Part shown: positions 27,588 through 35,276 of the stretch, in pieces | How the letters are laid out: each line of letters begins with the position of its first letter | Numbering within the stretch: the first letter of the stretch is position 1 | Assembly: GCA_016935315.1 (NCBI GenBank) | Contig: JAFGRD010000098.1 | Coordinates: 1-54,792, forward strand | DNA from: Pirellulales bacterium | GTDB lineage: Bacteria > Planctomycetota > Planctomycetia > Pirellulales > Thermoguttaceae | DNA: 54,792 nucleotides | Reading direction: 5' to 3' | Position numbers and translations under genes: made by a program | Notes under the pieces: generated by a model | Databases searched by the model: none | What the model was told of the DNA's origin: nothing | Seen by the model: only the letters and a program-made list of their open reading frames with translations

Positions 27588-28702
27588 GAAAGCTCCGAGT
27601 TGCCGTGGTTGGGGCCGGCCGATTGGGCGGCTTCCACGCCCAAAAGCTGGCGGACGCCGCCGACGTCGAACTGGTGGCCGTGGTCGACCCCCTGCCGGCC
27701 GCCCGAAACCGAGTCGCCGCCAAGTGCCGGACACAACCGCTGGGCGATCATCGGCCGCTGCTCGGCGGTATCGACGCCGCGGTGATTGCCTCGCCGACCG
27801 CCTTCCACCATCGCCTGGCGTTGGAGTTTCTCCTGCGCGACATCCACGTGCTCGTGGAGAAGCCGATTTGCAGCACGCAGGCCGAGGCGGACCAGTTGGT
27901 CGCCGCGGCCCGACGCGGTGGTCTGGTGCTGCAGGTGGGCCACGTCGAGCGATTCAACCCGGCCTTCACCGCTGCGGCGGTCCACACGGCGGGCGCCAAG
28001 TACATCGAGGCTGTGCGCGCCAGCAGCTTCACCTTTCGCTCGACCGACGTCGGCGTCGTGCTCGACCTGATGATCCACGACATCGACCTCGTGCTGTCGC
28101 TGGCCGCCTCACCGGTTCGCCGCGTCGAGGCGCTGGGACTCTCCGTGCTCGGCGGGCACGAAGACGTAGCCAACGCGCGCATCGAGTTCGAGTGCGGCTG
28201 TGTGGCGGCGTTGTCTGCGTCGCGCGTAAGCCACCTGCCGGCCCGGCGGATGCAGATCTGGTCGCCACGTGCGTTTGCCCACGTCGACTTCGGCGCCCGC
28301 ACTACGACGCTGGTTCGCCCCAGCGAGACGCTGCTACGAAGGCAGTTCGACGTCAACGGCCTCACGCCCGAGCAGGTGGCGTATCTTCGGGACCATCTGG
28401 CGGAAGAGCACCTGCCTCGCGAGGAGTTGGAGTTCGAGGCAGTCGACGCTTTGGCATTGGAGGTTCGCGACTTCATCGACAGCATCCGCACGCCGCGAGC
28501 GGCCCGCGTCAGCGGCGAGGCGGGCCGCGATGCCTTGGCCGTAGCAGAGCAGATTCTGGAGAAGATCGACGCGCACGCCTGGGATGAAACGGCCAACGGC
28601 CCGGTCGGCCCGCTGGCCGTACCGCGCCCCCGCGTCATTTCCGCGCCGCACCTCGACGTCGATTCGATCCAGTCGCCGCTTGCCCGCAGAGAAGCGGGAT
28701 AG
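27584..28702 (+). CDS. Gfo/Idh/MocA dehydrogenase, likely UDP-GlcNAc 3-dehydrogenase (GnnA-like)
   Basis: The 372-residue product has a Rossmann start (LRVAVVGAGRLGGFHAQKL), VLVEKPICST with the family Lys, VLQVGHVERFNPAF and LMIHDIDLVLSL. The last two motifs are typical of the branch found beside lpxA, where GnnA oxidises the 3-OH of UDP-GlcNAc so that GnnB can make a 3-amino sugar and lipid A can carry amide-linked chains. The GTG start overlaps the lpxA stop by 4 bp. The aminotransferase GnnB is not in the window, so the assignment is inference; a general sugar oxidoreductase is the alternative. There is no signal peptide, unlike the gene at 5727. Confidence 0.75.
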   Translation: MRKLRVAVVGAGRLGGFHAQKLADAADVELVAVVDPLPAARNRVAAKCRTQPLGDHRPLLGGIDAAVIASPTAFHHRLALEFLLRDIHVLVEKPICSTQAEADQLVAAARRGGLVLQVGHVERFNPAFTAAAVHTAGAKYIEAVRASSFTFRSTDVGVVLDLMIHDIDLVLSLAASPVRRVEALGLSVLGGHEDVANARIEFECGCVAALSASRVSHLPARRMQIWSPRAFAHVDFGARTTTLVRPSETLLRRQFDVNGLTPEQVAYLRDHLAEEHLPREELEFEAVDALALEVRDFIDSIRTPRAARVSGEAGRDALAVAEQILEKIDAHAWDETANGPVGPLAVPRPRVISAPHLDVDSIQSPLARREAG

Positions 28703-28746
28703 GCAAAGCGAGCCATCGGTGGCTGAGGCTGCTGGGCTCGCGGTCT

Positions 28747-29697
28747 CTAGCCCAGATCGCGATTCTCAAACGCCAACAGTGCCACCAACATGGCGACCGA
28801 ACTGTACAGCACACAGTAGATCGCGGCGAAGCCGACATAGGACCAGGGAACGTGCTGGCCTGTGGAAATCGCAGCGTAGATGTTGAAGTGATCCAACACA
28901 GGCAGCACCACGGCCAGCAGCGTGCCCACAAACGAGACGATCTCGAAACGTCCCACCGCCGAATTGACCAACACCGGCACGAGGTGGCCGAGGACATAGA
29001 CCGAAACGCAGATGATCAGATTGGGCATCATCGGTAGCCGTGTCGAAATCGCCACGCTGATCGACGTCAGCACGATCGTCTCCAGAAACGCGAGCCCCAG
29101 TCCCGGCAGGATCTGAACCATCTCGTCTCGGCATTCTTGTCGCGTGGGCTCCGTTTGGCCGTTTTCCCGAGCGTCGTAGACCACTTTGTACGAGACGCTG
29201 CCGAGGAACAAGGCGCCGAGCACGATGAACACGACTGCCACCGGGCCGATGATGCCCAGAAACTTGCCGAGAATGAACGACCGCCGGCCGATCGGCTTCG
29301 ACAAGAGCGTCAGTGCCGTGCGGCCTTCGATCTCTTCGGCAATCGCTTTGCTGGCCGTCCACAAGGCGAGCATGATGGCCCAGACCATGATCCACGTCAG
29401 GCCCTGGTCCTTGACCACCTTCACGTCCTCGCCGAACGTGTTGTAGGGAACGAACGGAAATAAGATCAGCGCGAACCCGCCGACCGCCAGCACCACGTAG
29501 AACAACGGCTGCCAGAGGGCTTCCTTGGCTGTCGTCCACGCGATGGCCGCAATCTTCGGGAGTGCCAGTTGCAGGAGCCAGTAGCCGGCGTAAACGGCCG
29601 CACAAGCGATCACCACACCGACCGCCACCATCCAGAGGGGGTTCAGCCAGGTCATCAACGCGCCGAACAGAGGCAGGCCGACTAACGAGAGATCCAT
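28747..29697 (-). CDS. ABC-2-type transporter permease
   Basis: The 316-residue product has about six or seven membrane helices and the cytoplasmic loop EEIEGRTALTLLSKPIGRRSFILGKFLG, the hallmark of ABC-2 permeases (E-rich helix, then LSKPI.R..F..GK). It would form a channel with an ATPase that is not encoded beside it here. AGGAA lies 5 bp before the ATG. The gene is convergent with the lipid A block. The cargo is unknown. Confidence 0.87.
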   Translation of the reverse strand: MDLSLVGLPLFGALMTWLNPLWMVAVGVVIACAAVYAGYWLLQLALPKIAAIAWTTAKEALWQPLFYVVLAVGGFALILFPFVPYNTFGEDVKVVKDQGLTWIMVWAIMLALWTASKAIAEEIEGRTALTLLSKPIGRRSFILGKFLGIIGPVAVVFIVLGALFLGSVSYKVVYDARENGQTEPTRQECRDEMVQILPGLGLAFLETIVLTSISVAISTRLPMMPNLIICVSVYVLGHLVPVLVNSAVGRFEIVSFVGTLLAVVLPVLDHFNIYAAISTGQHVPWSYVGFAAIYCVLYSSVAMLVALLAFENRDLG

Positions 29698-29840
29698 CGG
29701 AATTCCTGACCGGGAGACTTTGCAATCGCCAAAAGTGCCCTACCGCCCGTCACTTGCGTATTCTTACGCCTTCCACTAGCGGTTTGTTCGCCGGCATGCT
29801 CGCGGCTCGGTTCAAAAGGCGCGATGAACGGCCTGACCGC

Positions 29841-30125
29841 TCAGAACCGGATTTCGAAGTCGGAGAACTCTCCTGTGGTAGGCCGCGAGTTCACCTTCAC
29901 GTCTCTGATATACCGTCCCATCTCGGCTTCAACCGCATCGAGCAGGCCCTGGACCTGGTCCTTGCTGCCCTCGGCGACGAGTTGCACGCGACCGTCGGGC
30001 AGGTTCCTGACGAACCCAGTCAGCGCCAGTGGCGACGCCAGCATCCGTACGGTGTAGCGAAACCCGATTCCCTGCACCATTCCGGAATAGAAAACCTCCC
30101 GTCGTTCGGCAGCTTGGTCCGCCAC
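29841..30125 (-). CDS. Acylphosphatase
   Basis: The 94-residue product has the two signatures of the family: VQGIGFRYTVR with the phosphate-binding Arg, and GFVRNLPDGRVQLVAEG with the catalytic Asn. It hydrolyses acyl phosphates such as 1,3-bisphosphoglycerate. The start is a GTG with GGAGG 9 bp upstream. Length and fold are normal for this small cytoplasmic enzyme. Confidence 0.92.
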   Translation of the reverse strand: MADQAAERREVFYSGMVQGIGFRYTVRMLASPLALTGFVRNLPDGRVQLVAEGSKDQVQGLLDAVEAEMGRYIRDVKVNSRPTTGEFSDFEIRF

Positions 30126-30257
30126 GGCTTGTCCGCCTCCAAACGTTCAAGTATAGCGCGTCTGCGGGCTCCGTGCCAGTGGGAGTCGTGGTTGGAATCC
30201 CTCCATCCGGACGACCGCCCGCTCCTGCGGAACGAGAGGGAAGATTCGCGTCACGAA

Positions 30258-30287
30258 TTGACAACCGGGCGTGGAGCCCTATATTAT
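30258..30287 (+). promoter_or_regulatory. Promoter of tRNA-Phe
   Basis: -35 TTGACA (30258-30263) and -10 TATATT (30280-30285, 16-bp spacer) or TATTAT (30282-30287, 18-bp spacer). A short GC hairpin (CCCGTCC/GGACGGG, 30296-30311) sits between the promoter and the tRNA, in the 5' leader removed by RNase P. Confidence 0.7.
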
Positions 30288-30317
30288 GATGTTTTCCCGT
30301 CCTCGGACGGGCGTCAG

Positions 30318-30390
30318 GGACAGGTAGCTCAGTTGGTAGAGCACTGGACTGAAAATCCAGGTGTCGCCGGTTCAATCCCGGCCCTGTCCA
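30318..30390 (+). tRNA. tRNA-Phe (anticodon GAA)
   Basis: A full cloverleaf folds by eye: acceptor GGACAGG/CCTGTCC with discriminator A, D arm (GCTC..GAGC), anticodon stem CTGGA/TCCAG with loop CTGAAAA carrying GAA, and T arm GCCGG-TTCAATC-CCGGC. It is 73 nt without an encoded CCA. Its 3' half (from base 30348) is the core attachment site of the element that follows, and integration leaves the tRNA complete. Confidence 0.96.
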
Positions 30391-30393
30391 CTG
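30348..30393 (+). repeat. attL core: 46-bp direct repeat inside tRNA-Phe
   Basis: Starts at ACTGAAAATCC in the anticodon arm and runs three bases past the discriminator base. It is identical to 38376-38421. This copy belongs to the complete tRNA. Confidence 0.95.
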
Positions 30394-30403
30394 AAGTAAC
30401 ACA

Positions 30404-30442
30404 AAGCCCCACAATGACTTGCGAAATGTCCTTGTGGGGCTT
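30404..30442 (+). terminator. Terminator after tRNA-Phe, supplied by the element
   Basis: Stem AAGCCCCACAA (30404-30414) with TTGTGGGGCTT (30432-30442), ending in TTTT. It lies inside the element, so integration replaces the tRNA's native terminator (now at 38433-38473) with this one. Confidence 0.8.
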
Positions 30443-30466
30443 TTCCACTTGGCACCTGTGGGGGGT

Positions 30467-30485
30467 TGTGACGGATTTGTGCCAA
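30467..30485. promoter_or_regulatory. Probable integrase arm site, left
   Basis: The 19-bp sequence TGTGACGGATTTGTGCCAA occurs here and again, unchanged and in the same orientation, at 38225-38243. The two copies lie 74 and 132 bp from the core repeats, as expected for arm-type sites of a tyrosine integrase. Confidence 0.65.
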
Positions 30486-30498
30486 TCAGGAACATGAG

Positions 30499-31719
30499 TC
30501 AGCCTAAGTCTGCGGTTTCGTCGCCCGGTTCGGAGGGCTCAAAGTCGGGCTCGGGTGAGTCGCTTTCGGCCCCCTTGTGCGCGGCCGGATCGGAGGCCGC
30601 GGCGCCGTAGGACAGGCGGCCGACCGCGGCCCGCTTGCTGCCGGACCGCACCTTGGCATAAAGCCCCATGGTCATCGCCAAGGTTGCGTGCCCGAGAAGC
30701 TCTTGAACGGTCTTCGGATCGGCCCGGTTTTCGATCAGGTCCGTGGCGAACGTCCGCCGTAAACTGTGAATGTCCACGTGGTCGATCTCCCGGCCCTCTG
30801 CGTCGAGCCGGCGGGTCTGGATCCCGGCCAGCTTGCAGCAGCGGATAAAGAGCCGATAGAGCCCGCCGCCGTACGTCAACGGCGTGTTAATGGTCGTCAC
30901 GAAGATGTGGTTGCGTGTGAACTGCCGGGCGGCCTTTGATCGGGCGCCACTGGCCGGCTCTCGTTCGGTGCGGGCGTCGAACTGGCGGCAAATGATCTCC
31001 CACAAGCCGGGCTCAATCGGGATTCGCCGCATGTTGTGGTTCTTGGCCACGCCGCGGCGGACCTTCAGTTCTCGCGTGTCCCAGTCAATGTCGCTAAAGA
31101 GCAGTTCGGCCAGTTCGCGGCGGCGCAGGCCCGTAACGAGGTAGGCGTACCAAACATCCCGCGACGGTTGTGGGCTCGCTTCCAGAAGCCGGTCGACTTC
31201 GTCCTTCTCCAGGGCCCGGCCTTCTTTCGGATGGTCGTGGGGAATGGGCTCGATGGCGCCGATCGGATTCGAGCCGATTAGTCCATGCTTGACGCCCCAT
31301 CGCAGCATGCGCCCCAGGGTCTGCACGTCCGAGTTGACTGTCCGCGGGGAGGCGCCGCCGGCCAGCCGTTTTTCCCGATAGCGAATCACCGCGTCGAGGC
31401 TAATCATGTGGACCCGCGGCGGCATCTCGGGGAGGATCGCAGCCAGGTTGTATTCGTACCTGGTCACGGTCCCCGGCTTGTTCCGCTGGCGAGCGTACGC
31501 GAGGTACTGCGTGCGGAGTTCCTCGACCGAATAGTCATCGTCAAGAAGGCCGAAGTCGCCGCGGTTCAGGCGGGCCCGCAGCTCGGTCAGCATTTCCTCC
31601 GCGGCTCTCGCGTTACGCGAGAGAGGCTTTCGGATGCGTTCGCCGCGGTGGCAGAAGTTTGCCCAGTACGTCTTGCCTCGGAGGATGAGGCCCGGGGGAA
31701 GTCGTTTCGGACGTGGCAT
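30499..31719 (-). CDS. int: Tyrosine-type site-specific integrase
   Basis: The 406-residue product has an N-terminal arm/SAM-like part (about 62-150, LRTQYLAYARQRNK..) and a catalytic domain with Arg199 (LVTGLRRREL), His318 and Arg321 (IHSLRRTFA), His344 (LLGHATLAM) and Tyr354 (GLYAKV). A polar acidic tail of about 35 residues follows. It would recombine the tRNA-Phe core sites. The ATG at 31719 follows AAAGGA by 6 bp; the frame is open further up, without family likeness. The stop lies 106 bp from attL, the usual placement for a tRNA-targeting integrase. Confidence 0.95.
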   Translation of the reverse strand: MPRPKRLPPGLILRGKTYWANFCHRGERIRKPLSRNARAAEEMLTELRARLNRGDFGLLDDDYSVEELRTQYLAYARQRNKPGTVTRYEYNLAAILPEMPPRVHMISLDAVIRYREKRLAGGASPRTVNSDVQTLGRMLRWGVKHGLIGSNPIGAIEPIPHDHPKEGRALEKDEVDRLLEASPQPSRDVWYAYLVTGLRRRELAELLFSDIDWDTRELKVRRGVAKNHNMRRIPIEPGLWEIICRQFDARTEREPASGARSKAARQFTRNHIFVTTINTPLTYGGGLYRLFIRCCKLAGIQTRRLDAEGREIDHVDIHSLRRTFATDLIENRADPKTVQELLGHATLAMTMGLYAKVRSGSKRAAVGRLSYGAAASDPAAHKGAESDSPEPDFEPSEPGDETADLG

Positions 31720-31881
31720 GATGGTCCTTTCTGCAAGGCGCCCGACCACGGGCCCCGGGCTTGCAGTCCCGGGACGCCGCGGCGGGCAAAGGTTTTCAAC
31801 GCGATAGAATAGGCCCCGCTGTGGGTTCTGTCCAGTCGCCCGCGGCGGCCTGGTCGCCGCCGGTGGCATACGAAGAAAAGA

Positions 31882-31995
31882 CGCCAAGCCCGGCTACTCG
31901 CTCGATAGCGGTATCAGAGAAACCGCCGCTTGTGCCTTGCTTGCCGCCAACGCGGGTCATCGCTTGAACACAAGCACAAGTAGCCGGGCTTGGCG
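31882..31995. other. Large inverted repeat between integrase and capsid genes
   Basis: A perfect 17-bp repeat, CGCCAAGCCCGGCTACT (31882-31898), has its complement at 31979-31995, enclosing 80 bp with a further short pairing (CTTGTGC with GCACAAG). The region 31720-32278 has no supportable gene. It could be a structured RNA, an origin-like site or a small insertion; no target duplication is visible at its ends. Confidence 0.6.
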
Positions 31996-32278
31996 CCTGA
32001 CAAATGCTCACCGAAGAGTCCTCTGGTTTCGGGTATCGAGCCCGGGCGGCCCGGTCGGCCACCTCGACTCATTATGGTCTATGGTCCTGGTCTGTCAATT
32101 GCCCGGAAACCCCGGGGAAAACGGGAATCGGCGGCCGGCCGGGGCTTGCCTGCGTTGCCAATGGCGTGAGGCGCTCGAGGATCGCGCCTGTGGCGATGGT
32201 CGGGGGTGATGATAGAAATGTCTCGACAGGCAGGACGCAACAGGGGAGAACGTGGGAGGTGGTCATCTCGTACGCTCC

Positions 32279-32338
32279 GAAAAAAACGGCTCCCCGCCTC
32301 CCGTTAGGCGGCCGAGGATCAACCGCGGCGGGGAGCCG
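32279..32338 (-). terminator. Rho-independent terminator of the capsid gene
   Basis: On the minus strand a 12-bp stem CGGCTCCCCGCC / GGCGGGGAGCCG (plus positions 32287-32298 and 32327-32338) is followed by a run of seven or more T. It lies 16 bp past the capsid gene's stop codon and separates it from the integrase. Confidence 0.9.
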
Positions 32339-32353
32339 CCATGACAAGCCTGC

Positions 32354-33697
32354 TCATGTGCCCATCTGAAGATATTTGACCGGGTGAGTTCCGGCGTCCA
32401 ACAGGCCCGCATCGAACGCCGAAAAGCCGATGAACGCCGTCTGATTGTATTCAGCGTAGCGTTCGACCAGGCGTTGAACGCGAATTTTGCCGACCTGTCG
32501 AATCAGGTACTTTTTGACTTGGCCGAAAAGGATCACCTTTTCGCTGGCGGCGATAGTGGCGCTCATGTGTGCATTGATGACGACCGGCCAGCCGCGCAAG
32601 GTCGGTTGCGCGGCTTCGGTGAGTCCGGGTTTCATCAAGTAGTTTCCATCTCCGTCTTTCAGCAACGATACCCCTTTGAAAACCGTGTCGGTCATCATGA
32701 AGCCACAGCCCGGCGTGCGGTAGGCCGGATCGACCGAGTGGACCAACTCGATGATCTCATCGGCGGCAATCGCCGTGGCACTCGCGGCCGTGACGCCCAG
32801 CGTAGCGGCCGTTACGATGCCCATTGGCCGCGCGGCGCCATTGCCGGTCGTGCAATCCCTGTTGAGGATGCGGCCCAGTCGCTCGCCAAGCATGGCGCCG
32901 ACCACGGCCCCTACATCGAGGCCCGCGTCTCGCATTAACTGGTTTTGAACGCGGACCATTTTGGACGAGTACTCGTAAGACGAGAGACGCAAAGCGCCAA
33001 CCTCCACGTCTTGCTCGCTGGTCGCCCGCCCTTCGCGCAGCAGCTCGCCCTCGTTGCTCGTGTCGTCCGACGTCGGGAACGGCAACTCTTCGCCGGTGGT
33101 CGTACGGACAACGGATGCCGACTGCAACATCCCGGAATGCGCCAGCAGCGCCCGCTCGAGCGCAGCCGTGAAGCCCTGCGGCACGAGGTAGCCGCCGCCC
33201 GTATCGCTGCCCGTGGTCATCGCGTTCCAGACTTCGCGCGAAACGCCCGCCCGGGCCGCGCCCAAAGCGCCGCCGGTGAGAGATTCGTGCGGAGAAAGGG
33301 GCAGTTCGATTTCGGCGGCCGTCGCCGAGTAGCCGAGGCTGGACAACGCGCGGCTCTCGCTCTCGGCGACCGGCAAACCCATGGCGAACTTGGCCCAACC
33401 GGCCATTGCATCGTCGATCCGATTGCCCGGCCGGCCGGCGCCGATCGGCGCGGGGGTGTCGGACAAGGGTGGAATCAGCGGGCCGGTCAGCCGCATCAGC
33501 ATTTCATTGGTGGCGATGGGGATATTGTCGATCGCGGCCTGGCGCGAGGCCCGGAGGCGCTCGACGTCTTTGTGGGTCGCGTCGAGGGCGGCCCGTTCTT
33601 GGGCGGTCAGCTCGCGCCCCTCGCGGGCTGCCGTGTCAACGATGTTACGCCCTGCCTGGACGGCCTTGTGAATTGCGACGTCATGCGGAAATGGCAT
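32354..33697 (-). CDS. HK97-family major capsid protein
   Basis: The 447-residue product matches the HK97-type capsid layout. An N-terminal helical delta (scaffold) segment (1-60) is followed by a linker, an N-arm (about 160-175, TTGSDTGGGYLVPQGF), an E-loop and P-domain region (TTTGEELPFPTSDDTSNEGELL, then YEYSSKMVRVQNQLMRDAGLDV) and an A-domain (GKIRVQRLVERYAEYNQTAFIGF). Such proteins build the shell of tailed phages. Here it is the only structural phage gene. AGAGGT lies upstream of the ATG. Directly upstream is a short gene that copies its delta segment. An encapsulin is less likely because those lack the delta segment and are not flanked by an integrase. Confidence 0.93.
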   Translation of the reverse strand: MPFPHDVAIHKAVQAGRNIVDTAAREGRELTAQERAALDATHKDVERLRASRQAAIDNIPIATNEMLMRLTGPLIPPLSDTPAPIGAGRPGNRIDDAMAGWAKFAMGLPVAESESRALSSLGYSATAAEIELPLSPHESLTGGALGAARAGVSREVWNAMTTGSDTGGGYLVPQGFTAALERALLAHSGMLQSASVVRTTTGEELPFPTSDDTSNEGELLREGRATSEQDVEVGALRLSSYEYSSKMVRVQNQLMRDAGLDVGAVVGAMLGERLGRILNRDCTTGNGAARPMGIVTAATLGVTAASATAIAADEIIELVHSVDPAYRTPGCGFMMTDTVFKGVSLLKDGDGNYLMKPGLTEAAQPTLRGWPVVINAHMSATIAASEKVILFGQVKKYLIRQVGKIRVQRLVERYAEYNQTAFIGFSAFDAGLLDAGTHPVKYLQMGT

Positions 33698-33758
33698 GGT
33701 GTTTTACCTCTATCTCTCTGTTGTGGTGTCGGTGTGGTGTCGGTGGTCTGGTCGCTCG

Positions 33759-33956
33759 TCATCCGGCGCGGGCAAAGTCGGCCCGCTCGATCAGCCGGCG
33801 GCGGACGGCCCGCAGGCTGGTGATTTCTCGTTTCGCGCGGGCGAGTCGCCGCCGCTCCGCCCGGGTCAGCCGACGTCCGTCGGCTCGGGCCCGGCCGACA
33901 ATCTCTCGGCCGTCCAGAACGGCCAATGTGATGGCGTGGTCGATGATCAGCGGCAT
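33759..33956 (-). CDS. Free-standing capsid scaffold-like protein
   Basis: The 65-residue product aligns, with no gap, to the first 58 residues of the major capsid protein encoded next: 24 identical positions by my count, including AxxGRxIV, GRxLTxxERxxL and LRAxR. It is richer in Arg than the capsid segment. The capsid's delta segment is the internal scaffold of HK97-type shells, so this looks like a duplicated scaffold made in trans. It lies 7 bp after the AlpA-like gene and 61 bp before the capsid gene, in the same operon. A role in setting shell assembly or size is inference. Confidence 0.75.
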   Translation of the reverse strand: MPLIIDHAITLAVLDGREIVGRARADGRRLTRAERRRLARAKREITSLRAVRRRLIERADFARAG

Positions 33957-33963
33957 CCCGGGG

Positions 33964-34443
33964 TTACTCCTCGTCCTCGTACGGAGCTTGCTGTTGGGTC
34001 GCGGGCTCGCTCGCCGCGGTCGCCGCCGCGGTCGCGGCCATCACCTCTTCTCGGGCGTGCTCGATCCAGGCCGATCGTGCCGACCGGCGATAGTCGATGG
34101 CCTCGATCCGGTCGAGTAGGTCGTTCAGCTCGCCGAACAGTGCGGCGGCCTCGCCGGTTTCTTGGCACCGTTCTGGCTCGTTGAATCGGCGGAACGCCTG
34201 TGCGGACCCGGAGCGCTCGAGTTGTTCGCCGGCGCGGGCTGGGTCCGCAAACTGGCATCCTCCGGCAATCCACTCCGCGATGACGGAGGCCGACCAAAGA
34301 CAGACGGAGCGGTTGGGGCCGATGAAAACGGGCCCCGGTAAAGCGCCGGACAACCGCCATCGGCAGATGGTGCTCTTGGACACGCCTAGCATGGCGGCCA
34401 GCTGTGAGGAGGTTACGAACGCGGGGGGCGTTGGGGCGGTCAT
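33964..34443 (-). CDS. AlpA/MerR-like helix-turn-helix protein
   Basis: The 159-residue product has an N-terminal HTH of the AlpA/excisionase kind (FVTSSQLAAMLGVSKSTICRWRLSGALPG), then a beta hairpin (VFIGPNRSVCLW) and WSASVIAEWI. The C-terminal 90 residues are helical, polar and of unknown role. AlpA-type proteins control excision and late gene expression in P4-like satellites. It heads the small operon with the scaffold-like protein and the capsid gene, which suggests it could regulate them. Confidence 0.8.
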   Translation of the reverse strand: MTAPTPPAFVTSSQLAAMLGVSKSTICRWRLSGALPGPVFIGPNRSVCLWSASVIAEWIAGGCQFADPARAGEQLERSGSAQAFRRFNEPERCQETGEAAALFGELNDLLDRIEAIDYRRSARSAWIEHAREEVMAATAAATAASEPATQQQAPYEDEE

Positions 34444-34548
34444 GGTCAGTCCTGATGGGCTCGGGCGGGGGAACTGTGGGGCGCCTGCAATGATCGTCGC
34501 AGGTTCGCCGGCCCATTTCCAATGGCGTTTTTCACACCGCGGAAAAGC

Positions 34549-34797
34549 TCAATCCGGAAACCGCTCGCGCAACCAGGCCGCCATCTCCTCAGCCGTCATG
34601 GCGTGCTTGGCCAGCCAGTCGGCCAACTCCTCAGCCGTCATGGCGTGCTTGTCCAGCCAGTCGACCAACTCCTCAGCCGTCATGGCGTGCTCGCGGAGCC
34701 AGTCGGCCAGCTCGTTCCAAGCCGCCTCGTTGTCGGCCTTGGTCGGCCGCTCTTTCGCGGCTTTCTCGCTCCGTGGTTTGCTCGTTTTCTTGGGCAT
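34549..34797 (-). CDS. Small protein with three 14-residue repeats
   Basis: The 82-residue product has a basic N-terminus (MPKKTSKPRSEKAAKERPTK) and then repeats of the pattern WLxxHAMTAEELxD (three copies, last one ending in WLRERFPD). Each Trp is 14 residues from the next, so helices would show one Trp face. AAGGAG lies 7 bp before the ATG, which supports real translation. The repeat at DNA level is 42 bp. I do not recognise the family; a binding protein with a helical-repeat surface is possible. Confidence 0.75.
   Translation of the reverse strand: MPKKTSKPRSEKAAKERPTKADNEAAWNELADWLREHAMTAEELVDWLDKHAMTAEELADWLAKHAMTAEEMAAWLRERFPD
34585..34710. repeat. 42-bp tandem repeat within the small protein gene
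   Basis: Three head-to-tail units starting at 34585, 34627 and 34669, each beginning CTCCTCAGCCGTCATGGCGT. They encode the 14-residue protein repeat and keep the frame. Confidence 0.9.
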
Positions 34798-35051
34798 TTG
34801 ATGCTCCTTTTTGTTGCCCGCCCCCCGGCAGCCCCCCCATTCCAATTTGGGGTTTTTTTTCGGCTGCCTGGGCGGTGGTTCCGGGGCGGTCGGGCGTCAG
34901 AATCTGGACCCCTACCCGGTTACCCGGTCTTGTCTTTCCGGTCGAATTATGACACAAAGAGTTGTGAAAAAGGCCGGCCGGCGGCAACTTACTATTCGCG
35001 CCGCCAATGCGTCGCCGGCCGGCCGGTCTATCATCATTCCGCGCGAAATAC

Positions 35052-35276
35052 TCATGCCGGCGGCGCCTCCGTGTCACGCGGATACCAACGCCCCAGGTAG
35101 CTCGATGGCCGCTTGCCGCATGGCCGCGGCACTCCCTGCACTCGCCGCGTGACGAGGCCGGCGTGGGGCGGCGGGTGGCAGTGCTGGCAGGTCAGCTTGC
35201 CGGCGGCCGATAGCCACCAGGCGGCGCGGCCACACCAACGGCAATGGGCAGGCGGTCGGGGTCCGGTGTCGGTCAT
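35052..35276 (-). CDS. Small zinc-ribbon-like protein
   Basis: The 74-residue product has HCRWCG and, after 14 residues, TCQHCH: two CxxC pairs that could bind zinc, followed by a basic tail. Its ATG overlaps the stop of the winged-helix gene by 4 bp (ATGA), strong evidence that it is translated. I do not recognise the family; it may help the replication-type protein. The 254 bp downstream to the next gene hold an 11-bp GC-rich inverted repeat near 34975-35030, with no gene. Confidence 0.7.
   Translation of the reverse strand: MTDTGPRPPAHCRWCGRAAWWLSAAGKLTCQHCHPPPHAGLVTRRVQGVPRPCGKRPSSYLGRWYPRDTEAPPA

Noticed and set aside
31882-31995. Insertion sequence or retron RNA
   Set aside because: No target duplication or transposase for an IS, and no reverse transcriptase gene in the element for a retron.
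32354-33697. Encapsulin nanocompartment protein
   Set aside because: The protein has the phage-type N-terminal delta segment and lies in an integrase-bounded element; no cargo enzyme with a loading peptide is nearby.
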